Shown one piece after another: positions 9,102 to 17,378 of a stretch of DNA of 64,000 bases. Each line of letters opens with the position of its first letter. Within the stretch, counting starts at the first letter, position 1. The position numbers and the translations under genes were made by a program. Origin of the DNA: Polluticoccus soli. GTDB taxonomy: Bacteria; Bacteroidota; Bacteroidia; Chitinophagales; Chitinophagaceae. Below the pieces are notes generated by a model. That model was not told the DNA's origin and ran no database searches. It saw only the letters and a list, made by a program, of their open reading frames with translations. The DNA lies in assembly GCF_029269745.1 (NCBI RefSeq), contig NZ_JARJHT010000003.1:431777-495776 (forward strand), in the 5' to 3' direction.

Positions 9102-9137
9102 AAGAAAGCGTGTTTGAATTTACTCAATTACACGCAT

Positions 9138-9167
9138 AAAAAAACCGCCATCAAACGATGGCGGCTT
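9138..9167 (-). terminator. Terminator of the thiolase gene
   Basis: The stem CCGCCATC-AAAC-GATGGCGG (9145-9164) is followed on the minus strand by a run of seven T. Confidence 0.85.
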
Positions 9168-9189
9168 CAGTATAACTCTCTAATACTAA

Positions 9190-10368
9190 TTACATCTTCT
9201 CGATCACCACAGCGCTGGCACCGCCACCGCCGTTGCAGATACCTGCAGCGCCGTATTTAGCGTTGTTTTGCTGCAGCACGTTCACCAGTGTGGTGATGAT
9301 ACGCGCACCACTAGCACCCAGCGGGTGACCCAGAGATACGGCACCACCGTTCACGTTCACTTGCTCTGGTTTCAGTCCCATTTTCTGTGCATTGGCAATA
9401 CCTACTACGCTGAATGCTTCGTTCAGTTCGAAGAAATTGATATCGCTCATTTTCAAACCTGCTTTTTCAACAGCCTTTGGTACAGCGATAGAAGGTGTAG
9501 TAGTGAACCATTCTGGTGCTTGTTCAGCATCAGCATAGCCTTTTATTTTAGCTATTGGCTTTACACCCAGTGCTTCTGCTTTTTCTTTGCTCATCAGTAC
9601 CAGTGCAGCAGCGCCATCGTTCATAGTAGAAGCGTTAGCAGCAGTTACTGTACCGTCTTTTACAAATGCAGGACGCAGTTCCGGTATCTTCTCGAACTTC
9701 ACGTTCCAAGGCTCTTCGTCTTTTGCAAATTTGATAGCATCGCCTTTCTTCTGCGGAATTTCAACAGGAACGATCTCGTTGTCGAATTTACCGGCAGTAG
9801 CAGCAGCCTGGCTGCGTTTGTAGCTTTCAATAGCAAATGCATCCTGGTCTTCGCGGCTGATGTTGCACTCTTTAGCGCAAAGCTCAGCAGCATTACCCAT
9901 AGCGTAGTTGTGGTACACATCAGTCAAACCGTCTTTAGCCAGACCATCGATAAATGATGCGTTACCGTATTTATTACCCCAACGCAGTGTGTCGCTATAG
10001 AAAGGCACATTGCTCATGCTCTCCATACCGCCTGCTACTACTACATCAGCATCGCCCAGCATGATAGCTTGCGCACCTTGCATGATGGCTTTCATACCAC
10101 TAGCACATACTTTGTTGATAGTAGTGCAAGGCACGTTGTCAGGAACACCTGCGAAACGAGCAGCCTGGCGTGCAGGAGCTTGACCGAGGTTAGCCTGCAG
10201 TACGCAGCCCATCAGTACTTCGTTTACTTCGCTGGCAGCGACACCGGCTTTTTCCAGTGCGCCTTTGATAGCGATAGCACCAAGCTTAGTAGCAGAGAAA
10301 TCTTTCAGTGATCCACCCCAGCTGCCCATTGGCGTACGAACAGCCGATATGATATATACTTCTTTCAT
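9190..10368 (-). CDS. Acetyl-CoA C-acetyltransferase (thiolase)
   Basis: Thiolases condense two acetyl-CoA or cleave 3-ketoacyl-CoA. The 392-residue protein has the family's normal length and all catalytic parts: nucleophile Cys88 in NKVCASGMKA, His348 in GHPLGASGAR, and Cys378 in CNGGGGASA. The start at 10368 (MKEVYIISAVRTPMG) fits the family; the open frame runs 37 residues further upstream with non-conserved sequence. It stands alone with its own terminator, divergent from the YkuD-type transpeptidase. Sequence alone does not distinguish biosynthetic (acetoacetyl-CoA forming) from degradative use. The 'GMESMSNVPFY' signature is typical of biosynthetic acetyl-CoA acetyltransferases. Confidence 0.93.
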   Translation of the reverse strand: MKEVYIISAVRTPMGSWGGSLKDFSATKLGAIAIKGALEKAGVAASEVNEVLMGCVLQANLGQAPARQAARFAGVPDNVPCTTINKVCASGMKAIMQGAQAIMLGDADVVVAGGMESMSNVPFYSDTLRWGNKYGNASFIDGLAKDGLTDVYHNYAMGNAAELCAKECNISREDQDAFAIESYKRSQAAATAGKFDNEIVPVEIPQKKGDAIKFAKDEEPWNVKFEKIPELRPAFVKDGTVTAANASTMNDGAAALVLMSKEKAEALGVKPIAKIKGYADAEQAPEWFTTTPSIAVPKAVEKAGLKMSDINFFELNEAFSVVGIANAQKMGLKPEQVNVNGGAVSLGHPLGASGARIITTLVNVLQQNNAKYGAAGICNGGGGASAVVIEKM

Positions 10369-10553
10369 AATCAGTAAATGTCGTTTGAAAAAGACCGCCA
10401 AAAGTACGGAAAAAAGGCATTTGCGAAAACTGTCTATAAGCCTGCTCAATATGCATATAAATAATCCCATATGAGGCAATTCTTACACAGCCGGGCTTTT
10501 ATAAAGGACCTTGCCGTGGGCTGTTAAAACACGGTTAAACAACGCATTATACC

Positions 10554-10584
10554 TTGGCCACCCTGCCGCTTCTTCGTATCTTCG
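10554..10584 (+). promoter_or_regulatory. Promoter of the YkuD_2-type gene
   Basis: TTGG at 10554-10557 and TATCTTCG at 10577-10584 are spaced by 19 bases, close to TTTG-N19-TAnnTTTG. The leader to the ATG at 10613 is about 23 bases. Confidence 0.5.
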
Positions 10585-10612
10585 ATGTATTCCAAACCAA
10601 ACAGAACCGATT

Positions 10613-11374
10613 ATGAAGAAGCTGATCCTGTGTATGTCTGTGGCCTTTACTACTGCGTTTTCGTATAATGTTAATGCGAAGGAAGACGATAATAATGCAA
10701 AGAAAGTAGCTTCCGCAGCTGCCTCGACCAATAAAGCTCAAACTATAGATGAATATATCACCTCGGTTTATAACGCGATCGATTTTGGTGGTAAGAAACT
10801 AGCGTACGACGTGTTTAAGAAAGCCTATACCGGTTTTTTGAACCTGCGTAGCGCCGGACAGGTGAGTAAGAACATACTGAGTATCGCCGATTTTTCGCAG
10901 CCTTCTACTGCTCATCGACTTTGGGTGATCGACCTGGTTTCTAAAAAGCTTTTGATCAATGATTACGTAGCGCACGGCCAGGGCTCGGGCGACCTATATG
11001 CGACGAAGTTCTCTAACCAGGCTCAGTCGCACCAGAGTAGTCTTGGTTTTTATATAACCGATGGTACTTATGTTGGTAAGCATGGCACGTCACTGCGCCT
11101 GCGTGGTGTAGACCAGGGTTATAATCATTCTGCTATGTCGCGCGCGGTGGTAATACACGGTGCCAACTATGTAAGCAATGATGCTGTGGCCGGTATGGGC
11201 CGCCTGGGTCGTAGCTGGGGTTGTCCTGCAGTTTCTAACTCGCTGGCCCCTAAGTTCATCAGCGCCATCAAAGACGGTAGCGTACTGTTCGTATATGCTC
11301 CGCAAAAGGACTACCTGTCTAGCTCAACATGGTTGAACAGGGCATGCCAGGTGCCAAATGGCGGTACCCTGTAA
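10613..11374 (+). CDS. Murein L,D-transpeptidase catalytic-domain protein (YkuD_2 type)
   Basis: After a signal peptide (MKKLILCMSVAFTTAF...NA, cleaved near residue 22) and an Asn/Ala-rich linker comes a domain with the layout of the YkuD_2 family. It contains 'LWVIDLVSKKLL', 'HGQGSG', the catalytic His182 in VIHGANYV and the nucleophile Cys204 in SWGCPAV. Such enzymes act in the periplasm on peptidoglycan stem peptides; in this subfamily activity has rarely been shown. The start at 10613 places the Met at the signal peptide; the frame upstream to 10511 is not protein-like. Only four bases separate its stop from the end of the convergent YcbB-like transpeptidase gene. Confidence 0.88.
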   Translation: MKKLILCMSVAFTTAFSYNVNAKEDDNNAKKVASAAASTNKAQTIDEYITSVYNAIDFGGKKLAYDVFKKAYTGFLNLRSAGQVSKNILSIADFSQPSTAHRLWVIDLVSKKLLINDYVAHGQGSGDLYATKFSNQAQSHQSSLGFYITDGTYVGKHGTSLRLRGVDQGYNHSAMSRAVVIHGANYVSNDAVAGMGRLGRSWGCPAVSNSLAPKFISAIKDGSVLFVYAPQKDYLSSSTWLNRACQVPNGGTL

Positions 11375-11378
11375 GAAC

Positions 11379-13088
11379 TTACTTCTTAGCTACCGTTTCT
11401 TTAGGTTGCTCAGTATCGCCTCTCAGCTGGCTAAGCACCTGGGCATCCTTTTCATAAATATCTTTCACAAACCGTACACGTTGGTTATCGCTGTCAAAAA
11501 CAGTCAGGTAAACAATGTGTACGGCTAATTTTTTCTCCAGGTTCACAAACTTGGTAGACTGCGTACTGATCACAGCAGATATCCGCTCCTGGTCATACTG
11601 TTTACCTTCCAGAACACTCAATATGTACTCTGCCATTTCGCGTGGTTTCTGCACACGTATGCAGCCCGAGCTTTTAGCACGGTAAGGCTTATCAAAGTCT
11701 TCGCGATGCGGCGTATCATGCAGGTATATATCCCAATTGTTGGGCAGGTTGAATTTCACATTACCCAAGGCATTATGATCGCCCGGCGGCTGACGGAACA
11801 TGAAGTTTGTTGCATTTGCAGCTGTCACCGATGCAGGGTTTACCCGCTTTCCTTTTTTAGTGTAAGGCACCAGGCGTCGTTCAGCCAGGTAAGCTGCACC
11901 ACTTTTAGCCAAACCCGGCGCTACGTCTTTCCTTAATATAGTAGGCGGCACACCCCACGATGGATTGAACACTACGTTGGCCATGTTGGCACCTATAGAT
12001 GGTGTTTTGCGTTCAGGACGACCAACAACAACGTTCATGTGCATCACATCTTCTCCGTCTTTACGTAGGAACAGTTCCATCATCGGCACGTTCACGATCA
12101 CATACCTGTCTTCAAAGCTTTGCGGCAACCAGCGCAGGCGCTCCATGTTCACATCTATATGGTCAAACACGTCCGTTGGTTCGCCTTTGATCTTTGCCAT
12201 AGTTTCTTTATCCAGCTTACCGCTTTGTTTCAGCGCATAAAACTTCTGGTATGCTTTGATCTGCGCACTGCGTGTATTGCCTGAATCGGTCTCTGCATTG
12301 GCTAACCACGGCATCTCTGTATGAATGATGTACATGCTATAACTATCTACCGGCACGGTATCTGCCACCAGCCCGGCTTTAGCATTGAGGAACTCCTGGT
12401 TCTTCAACAGCAGATCATAATGCGCGCGTGTTTCCATCAGCACATTGTACATCGGGATCTTACTGCGATAGCTGGCCAGCGTCGGGTATCTGCCTTGCTG
12501 ATACAGTTGTTTTATCAGCACAGTATCAGGTCTCCAGGTAGAGTCATTCTTATGGTACCATATTGGGTCTGCTTTCTTTGCAGAGATCCTACCAAACAAC
12601 AGGTCGTGCGAGGCAGCAAGGTAACTGTGTGTACACGCAGTATCGAACGCCACAACGGTATCCAGGTTAGGTGTCTTGGTTCTATCGAAATAAGTACGTT
12701 GTTGTTTCAGGAAAGAAAGGTTGTATTGTTCCGGATCCAGTCCATCCATCCTCAGGTTCTCCAGCTCTTTTATCAGCTCGTCAACATACTTGGTACTGCC
12801 ATCCTCATCCAGCCACAGGGGGAAGTAATCGTTGGCCTGGTACACATACTGTTGGTATTGTTCAATGTCTTCATGCAGCTTCTCCTTATTCCATGAAGCG
12901 CTGTCTATGGGCTTGACATATTTCTTGCTTAGTACCGCTACAAAATCATCCTCGTCAAACTTGGTAGGACCGAATAAACCGCCAGCAGTATCACGCCGCT
13001 CACGGCAACTGGTGAAAGCTATTGCTACAAACAGTGCAAATAATGACAAAATCTTGCCCACGGTTCTTCTATTAGTGCTTGTGTTCAT
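11379..13088 (-). CDS. YcbB/LdtD-like L,D-transpeptidase lipoprotein
   Basis: The 569-residue protein starts with a lipoprotein signal (lipobox FTSC near residue 28). It continues with a scaffold region as in LdtD/YcbB ('YFPLWLDEDGSTKYVDEL', about 90-300) and a peptidoglycan-binding-like helical stretch ('SAQIKAYQKFYALKQSGKLD'). The YkuD catalytic domain follows, with His in IYLHDTPHRE and the nucleophile Cys near 476 in SSGCIRVQ. These enzymes make 3-3 crosslinks in the cell wall. The start at 13088 (MNTSTNRR) was preferred over the upstream in-frame ATG at 13115. A lipid anchor, if correct, tethers the enzyme to the inner or outer membrane. It converges on another L,D-transpeptidase with a four-base gap. 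Confidence 0.88.
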   Translation of the reverse strand: MNTSTNRRTVGKILSLFALFVAIAFTSCRERRDTAGGLFGPTKFDEDDFVAVLSKKYVKPIDSASWNKEKLHEDIEQYQQYVYQANDYFPLWLDEDGSTKYVDELIKELENLRMDGLDPEQYNLSFLKQQRTYFDRTKTPNLDTVVAFDTACTHSYLAASHDLLFGRISAKKADPIWYHKNDSTWRPDTVLIKQLYQQGRYPTLASYRSKIPMYNVLMETRAHYDLLLKNQEFLNAKAGLVADTVPVDSYSMYIIHTEMPWLANAETDSGNTRSAQIKAYQKFYALKQSGKLDKETMAKIKGEPTDVFDHIDVNMERLRWLPQSFEDRYVIVNVPMMELFLRKDGEDVMHMNVVVGRPERKTPSIGANMANVVFNPSWGVPPTILRKDVAPGLAKSGAAYLAERRLVPYTKKGKRVNPASVTAANATNFMFRQPPGDHNALGNVKFNLPNNWDIYLHDTPHREDFDKPYRAKSSGCIRVQKPREMAEYILSVLEGKQYDQERISAVISTQSTKFVNLEKKLAVHIVYLTVFDSDNQRVRFVKDIYEKDAQVLSQLRGDTEQPKETVAKK

Positions 13089-13143
13089 ACGTAATAATCT
13101 TATTCCAAACTCCAAGCTAGAAGTATAAAAACTGTTCCCAGCC

Positions 13144-13494
13144 CTACCCTAACAGTTCTTTAACAGGGTCCCAGAAACGTTTGTCGAAGTCTAATACTTT
13201 GTCTTCCTCAACTTTAATACCCTCTTTTTCCAATAGTTGCTGCATCAGCTCTGGCGGACTGAAATGATGTTTTCCGCTCAGCATTCCGTTTCGGTTCACT
13301 ACGCGGTGGGCAGGCACTTTGGGTTTTACTCCGCCACAAGAGTTCATGGCATACCCAACCACACGGGCGCCGCTTTTCATACCTATAGCAGCGGCTACTG
13401 CACCGTATGTAGTTACTCTGCCTTTGGGCACCGCACGTACTACATCAAAAATTGCATCGTAAATATCATCCTGGTTGGTCGCCTGTTTCTTCAT
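13144..13494 (-). CDS. Alkyltransferase-like (MGMT-fold) protein without acceptor cysteine
   Basis: The 116-residue protein is the DNA-binding C-terminal domain of O6-methylguanine-DNA methyltransferase: 'VPKGRVTTYGAVAAAIG' supplies the helix-turn-helix and Arg finger region ('GARVVGYAMNSC'). The alkyl-acceptor motif PCHR is replaced by PAHR (61-64), so it cannot accept a methyl group. Proteins of this kind (ATL) bind alkylated guanine and flag it for nucleotide excision repair; the role here is inferred from that. It is the last gene of an operon with trmB and DUF5522; its start lies 29 bases inside the DUF5522 frame, suggesting translational coupling. Confidence 0.85.
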   Translation of the reverse strand: MKKQATNQDDIYDAIFDVVRAVPKGRVTTYGAVAAAIGMKSGARVVGYAMNSCGGVKPKVPAHRVVNRNGMLSGKHHFSPPELMQQLLEKEGIKVEEDKVLDFDKRFWDPVKELLG

Positions 13495-13675
13495 TGCGTT
13501 GTCGTTTCAGCAGCAATTGTGTACGCAGTGGTTCGCGTACCCGAATATACTCATAAGGGCAATGCATGCAGCCGTTGCCGCAACAGAAACCGCGGTCGCT
13601 TAGATATTTTGCAGTGAACACCAGCCTGCCGTCAGGCAGTATGTAATAATCAATCCCCTCCTTCAGCTGGTTCAT
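13466..13675 (-). CDS. DUF5522 family cysteine-rich small protein
   Basis: This is a 69-residue protein with the conserved core 'GRLVFTAKYLSDRGFCCGNG' followed by CMHCPYEY. Four closely spaced cysteines (in GFCCGNGCMHC) look like a metal- or Fe-S-binding knuckle. It matches the small Bacteroidota/Proteobacteria family DUF5522, whose function is unknown. The start at 13675 (MNQLKEG) lies within the end of trmB (overlap of 26 bases), and its own end overlaps the alkyltransferase-like gene by 29 bases. The three genes are therefore very likely cotranscribed and translationally coupled. An ATG nine bases upstream (13684) is an alternative start. Confidence 0.8.
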   Translation of the reverse strand: MNQLKEGIDYYILPDGRLVFTAKYLSDRGFCCGNGCMHCPYEYIRVREPLRTQLLLKRQRNEETGDQPG

Positions 13676-14351
13676 CCTTCTCAAATCGTTTCGGGATACT
13701 GATGGGCTCTGCGGGCAGCGAGAAGGAAATGAAATAGATAGTGCGCCCTTCTGCCAGGTGCATCTTCTCGTAAAAGGTTTGAATAGCCAGCGGACCCACA
13801 GCCTTACCTGTGCCGTAAATGTCTACCAGGTTCTCGTGTATGGTGCAGTTATTCTCAGCTATCGACTCGAGTGTAAAATCGTACAGCTCTTTCGAGTCCG
13901 TTTTTAAATTAACACGGCCGCCCGGCTTCATGATCTGCTGGTACAGGTTCAGGAAGCGCGCATGCGTCAGCCTGTTCTTCGAGCGCGACTCGCGCAGGAA
14001 GGGATCAGGGAAGATGATCCAGATCTCATCAACTTCGCCCGGAGCGAATTGCTGGTCTATCTGGCCTATATGTATACGAAGGAAACCTACGTTCGTCAGC
14101 CCTTCTGTCAATGCTATTTTGGCACCGTTGTAGATACGGTTGCCTTTTATATCTACGCCAATGAAGTTGCGGTCTTTGTGCTCGCGGCCCAGGTTTACGC
14201 TATACTCTCCTTTACCACATGCCAGCTCCAGCGTTATGGGGTTATTGTTCTTGAAATGCTCATGCCATTTACCCTTCATTCCCTCGGGTTTCTGCAGCAC
14301 GTTGCTGAAGTTATTGATAGCGTTGAACCTGATTAATTTCTTGTGCCCCAT
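13650..14351 (-). CDS. trmB: tRNA (guanine-N7-)-methyltransferase TrmB
   Basis: TrmB methylates G46 in the variable loop of tRNAs using S-adenosylmethionine. The 233-residue protein shows the SAM-binding strand ELACGKGEYSVNLG (about 35-48), 'NFIGVDIKGNR', and the family fingerprint 'IWIIFPDPFLRESRSKNRLT' with the conserved Pro-Asp-Pro. The ATG at 14351 (MGHKKLIRF) starts right at the conserved N-terminus; the in-frame ATG at 14375 adds eight residues. It heads the trmB-DUF5522-alkyltransferase-like operon. The C-terminal extension after 'YFISFSLP' (about 18 residues) is not conserved and overlaps the next gene. Confidence 0.93.
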   Translation of the reverse strand: MGHKKLIRFNAINNFSNVLQKPEGMKGKWHEHFKNNNPITLELACGKGEYSVNLGREHKDRNFIGVDIKGNRIYNGAKIALTEGLTNVGFLRIHIGQIDQQFAPGEVDEIWIIFPDPFLRESRSKNRLTHARFLNLYQQIMKPGGRVNLKTDSKELYDFTLESIAENNCTIHENLVDIYGTGKAVGPLAIQTFYEKMHLAEGRTIYFISFSLPAEPISIPKRFEKDEPAEGGD

Positions 14352-14506
14352 AATGGCCGCAAAGATAGGCAGCAATTTGTACCCTTAAACGGCTAAACTG
14401 TCCTGTTTTAACATCAAGGTTTTCATTATGTTGCAAAAAAATTACTTGCGTGCTTAAATAATATTCTCTTAAATTCAATTTTCGTCCATTTAAACATCCA
14501 ACTTTT

Positions 14507-15349
14507 ATGAAGCAAAAACTTTTACTTTTTTCTCTTTCTTCAGCCTTGGCAGCGATCACGCTGTCGAGCTATAACTCTGGTCCCGCCAGTGCCCTGGGCT
14601 CGCAAGGCCTGCGCACGGGCAGCAATGGCAAAACCTGTGCAGAAGCCAGCTGCCACGGCACAGCCTCTGCAAGCACTGCAGTATCGATCAAACTCACCGA
14701 TGTAGGCACCAGCCAGGTGGTGACCGATAACAAGTACAAACCACTGCGCACGTACGATGTAGAGCTTACAGTTTCTAATACGGCATTCTCAAATTTCGGT
14801 TTCCAGGCCGAGGTAGCTAACAGCAGCGGCGCCAGCGTGGGTGCACTAACAGCAGGCACAGGACAACACGTAGCAACCGTGGGCACTAAAAAAGTAGTGG
14901 AACACACTAACCGTATTTCAGGTAGCATTACACACTTCACCTGGGTATCACCAGCAGCAGATGCCGGCACTGTTACCTTTTACATAGCTGCCAACTCGGT
15001 GAACGGCAATGGCAACACAGGTGGCGACGTTCCAAGCCTGCCATTCACGGCTACTTTTGCTGAGAACAATACTTCAGTAGCTGAGCTGGCGCAAAATGTT
15101 TCCGTTAATGCCTACCCTAACCCGCTGCACAGCGATATGCTGCACCTGACTTTGGAAGATGCAAGCACAGGCGACTACACTGTATCAGCATTTGATCTGT
15201 CTGGCCGTAAGCTAACTGAGCAGTCAGCATCAGTTACAAGCAGCAAAGCAGAGATAAGCATTAACACTGCCAGCTGGCCCGCAGGTCTGTATCATGTACA
15301 GCTGAGCAAGGACGGTGCGCAGAAGATGATCCCGGTGATCAAGTACTAA
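14507..15349 (+). CDS. Choice-of-anchor V-type secreted protein with T9SS sorting domain
   Basis: After a signal peptide (to about residue 27) lies a Reeler-like beta-sandwich of the 'choice-of-anchor V' type (about 30-190). It begins with 'GLRTGSNGKTCAEASCHG', a CX4CH motif resembling a c-type heme site with an extra residue. The family pattern 'FGFQAEVANSSG' and 'VVEHT' follows. The last 75 residues are a T9SS type A sorting domain ('NAYPNPLHSD', 'FDLSGRKL', 'WPAGLYHVQL'). Secretion to the cell surface is expected; whether heme is bound is unknown. A close paralogue follows at 15522, separated by a terminator. The pair arose by duplication. Confidence 0.82.
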   Translation: MKQKLLLFSLSSALAAITLSSYNSGPASALGSQGLRTGSNGKTCAEASCHGTASASTAVSIKLTDVGTSQVVTDNKYKPLRTYDVELTVSNTAFSNFGFQAEVANSSGASVGALTAGTGQHVATVGTKKVVEHTNRISGSITHFTWVSPAADAGTVTFYIAANSVNGNGNTGGDVPSLPFTATFAENNTSVAELAQNVSVNAYPNPLHSDMLHLTLEDASTGDYTVSAFDLSGRKLTEQSASVTSSKAEISINTASWPAGLYHVQLSKDGAQKMIPVIKY

Positions 15350-15368
15350 TCGCTACACATAAAGATTT

Positions 15369-15394
15369 AAAGCCCCGCAATGCGGGGCTTTTTT
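15369..15394 (+). terminator. Rho-independent terminator
   Basis: The AAGCCCCGCA/TGCGGGGCTT inverted repeat is followed by TTTTTT, between the two paralogous T9SS genes. Confidence 0.85.
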
Positions 15395-15450
15395 ATTACC
15401 AATAACATACACATTTCATAAATCCCTGCTTTTATGATATAAAAAAATAA

Positions 15451-15482
15451 TTTGCAATTAATACTAATGTGTGTTATCTTAC
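15451..15482 (+). promoter_or_regulatory. Promoter of the second anchor-V paralogue
   Basis: TTTG (15451-15454), a 20-base spacer and TATCTTAC (15475-15482) match the Bacteroidota promoter layout. The leader is about 35 bases. Confidence 0.55.
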
Positions 15483-15521
15483 TTAACGAATCATTATCAT
15501 TTAAATCTTAAAGCGTCCTCT

Positions 15522-16406
15522 ATGAAGAAAAAAATTCTACTCTTTTCTGTTACGGCAGGAATGCTTTCTCTAGCCTTATTGAGCAACAATGCTGGCCCTG
15601 CGGCTTCTAACCCTCCTTCAGACGGCAACAGGACCGGGGCTTTTACTGCTACCTGCGCAGCGCCGGGTTGTCACACCAGTAATACCTCAACAGTTGGCAG
15701 CTTCAAAAAGATAGTGGATAAAACCAATGGATGGGACGTTACGGGATTCGGCTATGTAGAAGGTCACACCTATACCGTAACACTGGAGGGCACCAACACT
15801 GCGATGGACTACTTTGGCTTTCAGGCATGTGCTATTTATGAAGCCAACCAGGGCAATGCCGGAACGCTCATAGCGACTGCCGCACAAACTGCGGTACGCT
15901 CAACCAAACCTACGATTGCCCCTGACACAATTAAAGTGGTAGAACACACCGGTAAGATCCTCTCTTCAACCGGGCTGTTGAATGTAAATTTTGACTGGGC
16001 AGCACCTCCTTTGGGCAGCAATAAAGGCGCCGTAAGGTTCTGGGGTATCGTAAATGCCGTAGACAACAATACGATGCAAACAGGCGACCAGGTCAGTGCG
16101 CCGTTTCAGAAACAGTTTACAAATGTAACTTCGGTTGAGGATCTGCAGACGACGCCTAATGTGAAGATATGGCCCAACCCGCTGGTAGGCGGCGATCGCC
16201 TGAAGATAGAACTGAAGAATGCGCCAACATCGCAGTACACCATCACTGCTTTCGATATGAGCGGACGCAAACTGTTCACAGAAGTATATTCATCCAACAC
16301 CATACCTTTTGAATACAATACTTCTGACTGGGCACCGGGTTTTTACCATATCCAGATCCGCAACAACGAGGGAATGACACACACGACGCCGCTGATAAAA
16401 TACTAG
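15522..16406 (+). CDS. Choice-of-anchor V-type secreted protein with T9SS sorting domain (paralogue)
   Basis: This 294-residue paralogue of the 14507 protein has the same layout: signal peptide (MKKKILLFSVTAGMLSLALL), a 'GNRTGAFTATCAAPGCHTS' start of the beta-sandwich with CX4CH, then 'FGFQACAIYEANQGNAG' and 'VVEHTGKIL'. A T9SS type A tail follows (IWPNPLVGGDRL, FDMSGRKLF, WAPGFYHIQI). The start is ATG 15522; the open frame upstream to 15471 does not look coding. It has its own promoter and terminator, so the two paralogues can be expressed separately. The ligand or partner on the cell surface is unknown. Confidence 0.82.
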   Translation: MKKKILLFSVTAGMLSLALLSNNAGPAASNPPSDGNRTGAFTATCAAPGCHTSNTSTVGSFKKIVDKTNGWDVTGFGYVEGHTYTVTLEGTNTAMDYFGFQACAIYEANQGNAGTLIATAAQTAVRSTKPTIAPDTIKVVEHTGKILSSTGLLNVNFDWAAPPLGSNKGAVRFWGIVNAVDNNTMQTGDQVSAPFQKQFTNVTSVEDLQTTPNVKIWPNPLVGGDRLKIELKNAPTSQYTITAFDMSGRKLFTEVYSSNTIPFEYNTSDWAPGFYHIQIRNNEGMTHTTPLIKY

Positions 16407-16443
16407 AAATACTTGGGCACATAGGGTAAATGAAACAACCACA

Positions 16444-16470
16444 ACGCCACCGCAGAGCGGTGGCGTTTCT
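16444..16470. terminator. Terminator between convergent genes
   Basis: The stem ACGCCACCGC-AGA-GCGGTGGCGT (16444-16466) is followed by TTTCTATTT on the plus strand. It also lies just past the stop of the minus-strand UbiA-like gene. Confidence 0.8.
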
Positions 16471-16472
16471 AT

Positions 16473-17321
16473 TTAATTCAGTAGCAGTAATACACCGTAT
16501 AGCAGCATCATCCCATCTACGAGTCCGAGATAGACCCTGTCGGAAGGATGGGTCTTTGAGTAATGGATGACATACTTGGTGGCAATAGCGGCGGCCACTT
16601 CGCCGGCCAAACGCGAGGGAATGGGATAATGCACATATTGAAACACGCACAGCAGTACGAACAATAGCAGAGTCGCATCCATAAGGTGGTAGCTGTTCTT
16701 TACCCCTATCAGGTTAGGCAGTGTTGCTATCCCCGACTCGAGGTCGGTTTGCATATCACGGATATCAAATGCCACACAAAGCGTGAACATGAACACGAAG
16801 CGTATCACTATCTCGAACGGGTAACCGGTCAACGGCACCTCCCAGTAAAGCATGGGCAGCACGCTGGTCACAATGGTCCATACAAGGGTCAGCACGGTTA
16901 TCTTCACCCAGCCAAATTCACGTATCCTGCGCTTGTCTTTAAACGGCAGCAACGGCAGCGAATACGCAAACGAGAGAAAAGCAAGCACACCACAGCCCAC
17001 CAGTATCTGCCAGTTCACAAAGAAGATACTGACGAAACAACCTAAGAATCCAATGCTGAACATGACCCGGTGCCACAACATATGGAACTGCGACCAGGCA
17101 AAACGATCAGACAAGGCGGGAGTGGAACGTTTAACGATGTAGTGCACGTTGTACACCATCAGCGTGCTGCCAAATACCAGGACGTGCAGTGCGCTAAATA
17201 GTGAAGGCACCTCCCCGAGTATCAGCCTTTCGGTAGCCATGCACATCGCTACCGCACAGCAGCCCGCAAAAAAGCTGGTGTACAGTATCCAGCTCAGGAA
17301 TGTATCGGCAACTTTCTTCAC
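16473..17321 (-). CDS. UbiA-like membrane prenyltransferase homologue with altered first Asp motif
   Basis: The 282-residue protein has about eight membrane spans with the general UbiA fold. The second Asp-rich motif is recognisable (FDIRDMQTDLESG, about 185-197), but the first motif (NDxxDxxxD in active enzymes) reads YNVHYIVKR, without acidic residues. UbiA enzymes attach polyprenyl chains to aromatic rings and need magnesium held by both motifs, so this protein may be inactive, or use another chemistry. The start is a GTG at 17321 that directly abuts the U tract of the carboxylase terminator, leaving almost no room for its own promoter. Expression may depend on read-through. The substrate is unknown. 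Confidence 0.65.
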   Translation of the reverse strand: MKKVADTFLSWILYTSFFAGCCAVAMCMATERLILGEVPSLFSALHVLVFGSTLMVYNVHYIVKRSTPALSDRFAWSQFHMLWHRVMFSIGFLGCFVSIFFVNWQILVGCGVLAFLSFAYSLPLLPFKDKRRIREFGWVKITVLTLVWTIVTSVLPMLYWEVPLTGYPFEIVIRFVFMFTLCVAFDIRDMQTDLESGIATLPNLIGVKNSYHLMDATLLLFVLLCVFQYVHYPIPSRLAGEVAAAIATKYVIHYSKTHPSDRVYLGLVDGMMLLYGVLLLLN

Positions 17322-17322
17322 C

Positions 17323-17354
17323 TAAAAACAAAAGTACGGCGCAGGGCCGTACTT
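17323..17354 (-). terminator. Terminator of the acyl-CoA carboxylase gene
   Basis: The stem AAGTACGGC/GCCGTACTT (17332-17354) is followed on the minus strand by TTGTTTTTAGG, ending at the start codon of the UbiA-like gene. Confidence 0.75.
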
Positions 17355-17378
17355 CGTTATATAAAGTTCAATTGTTGC

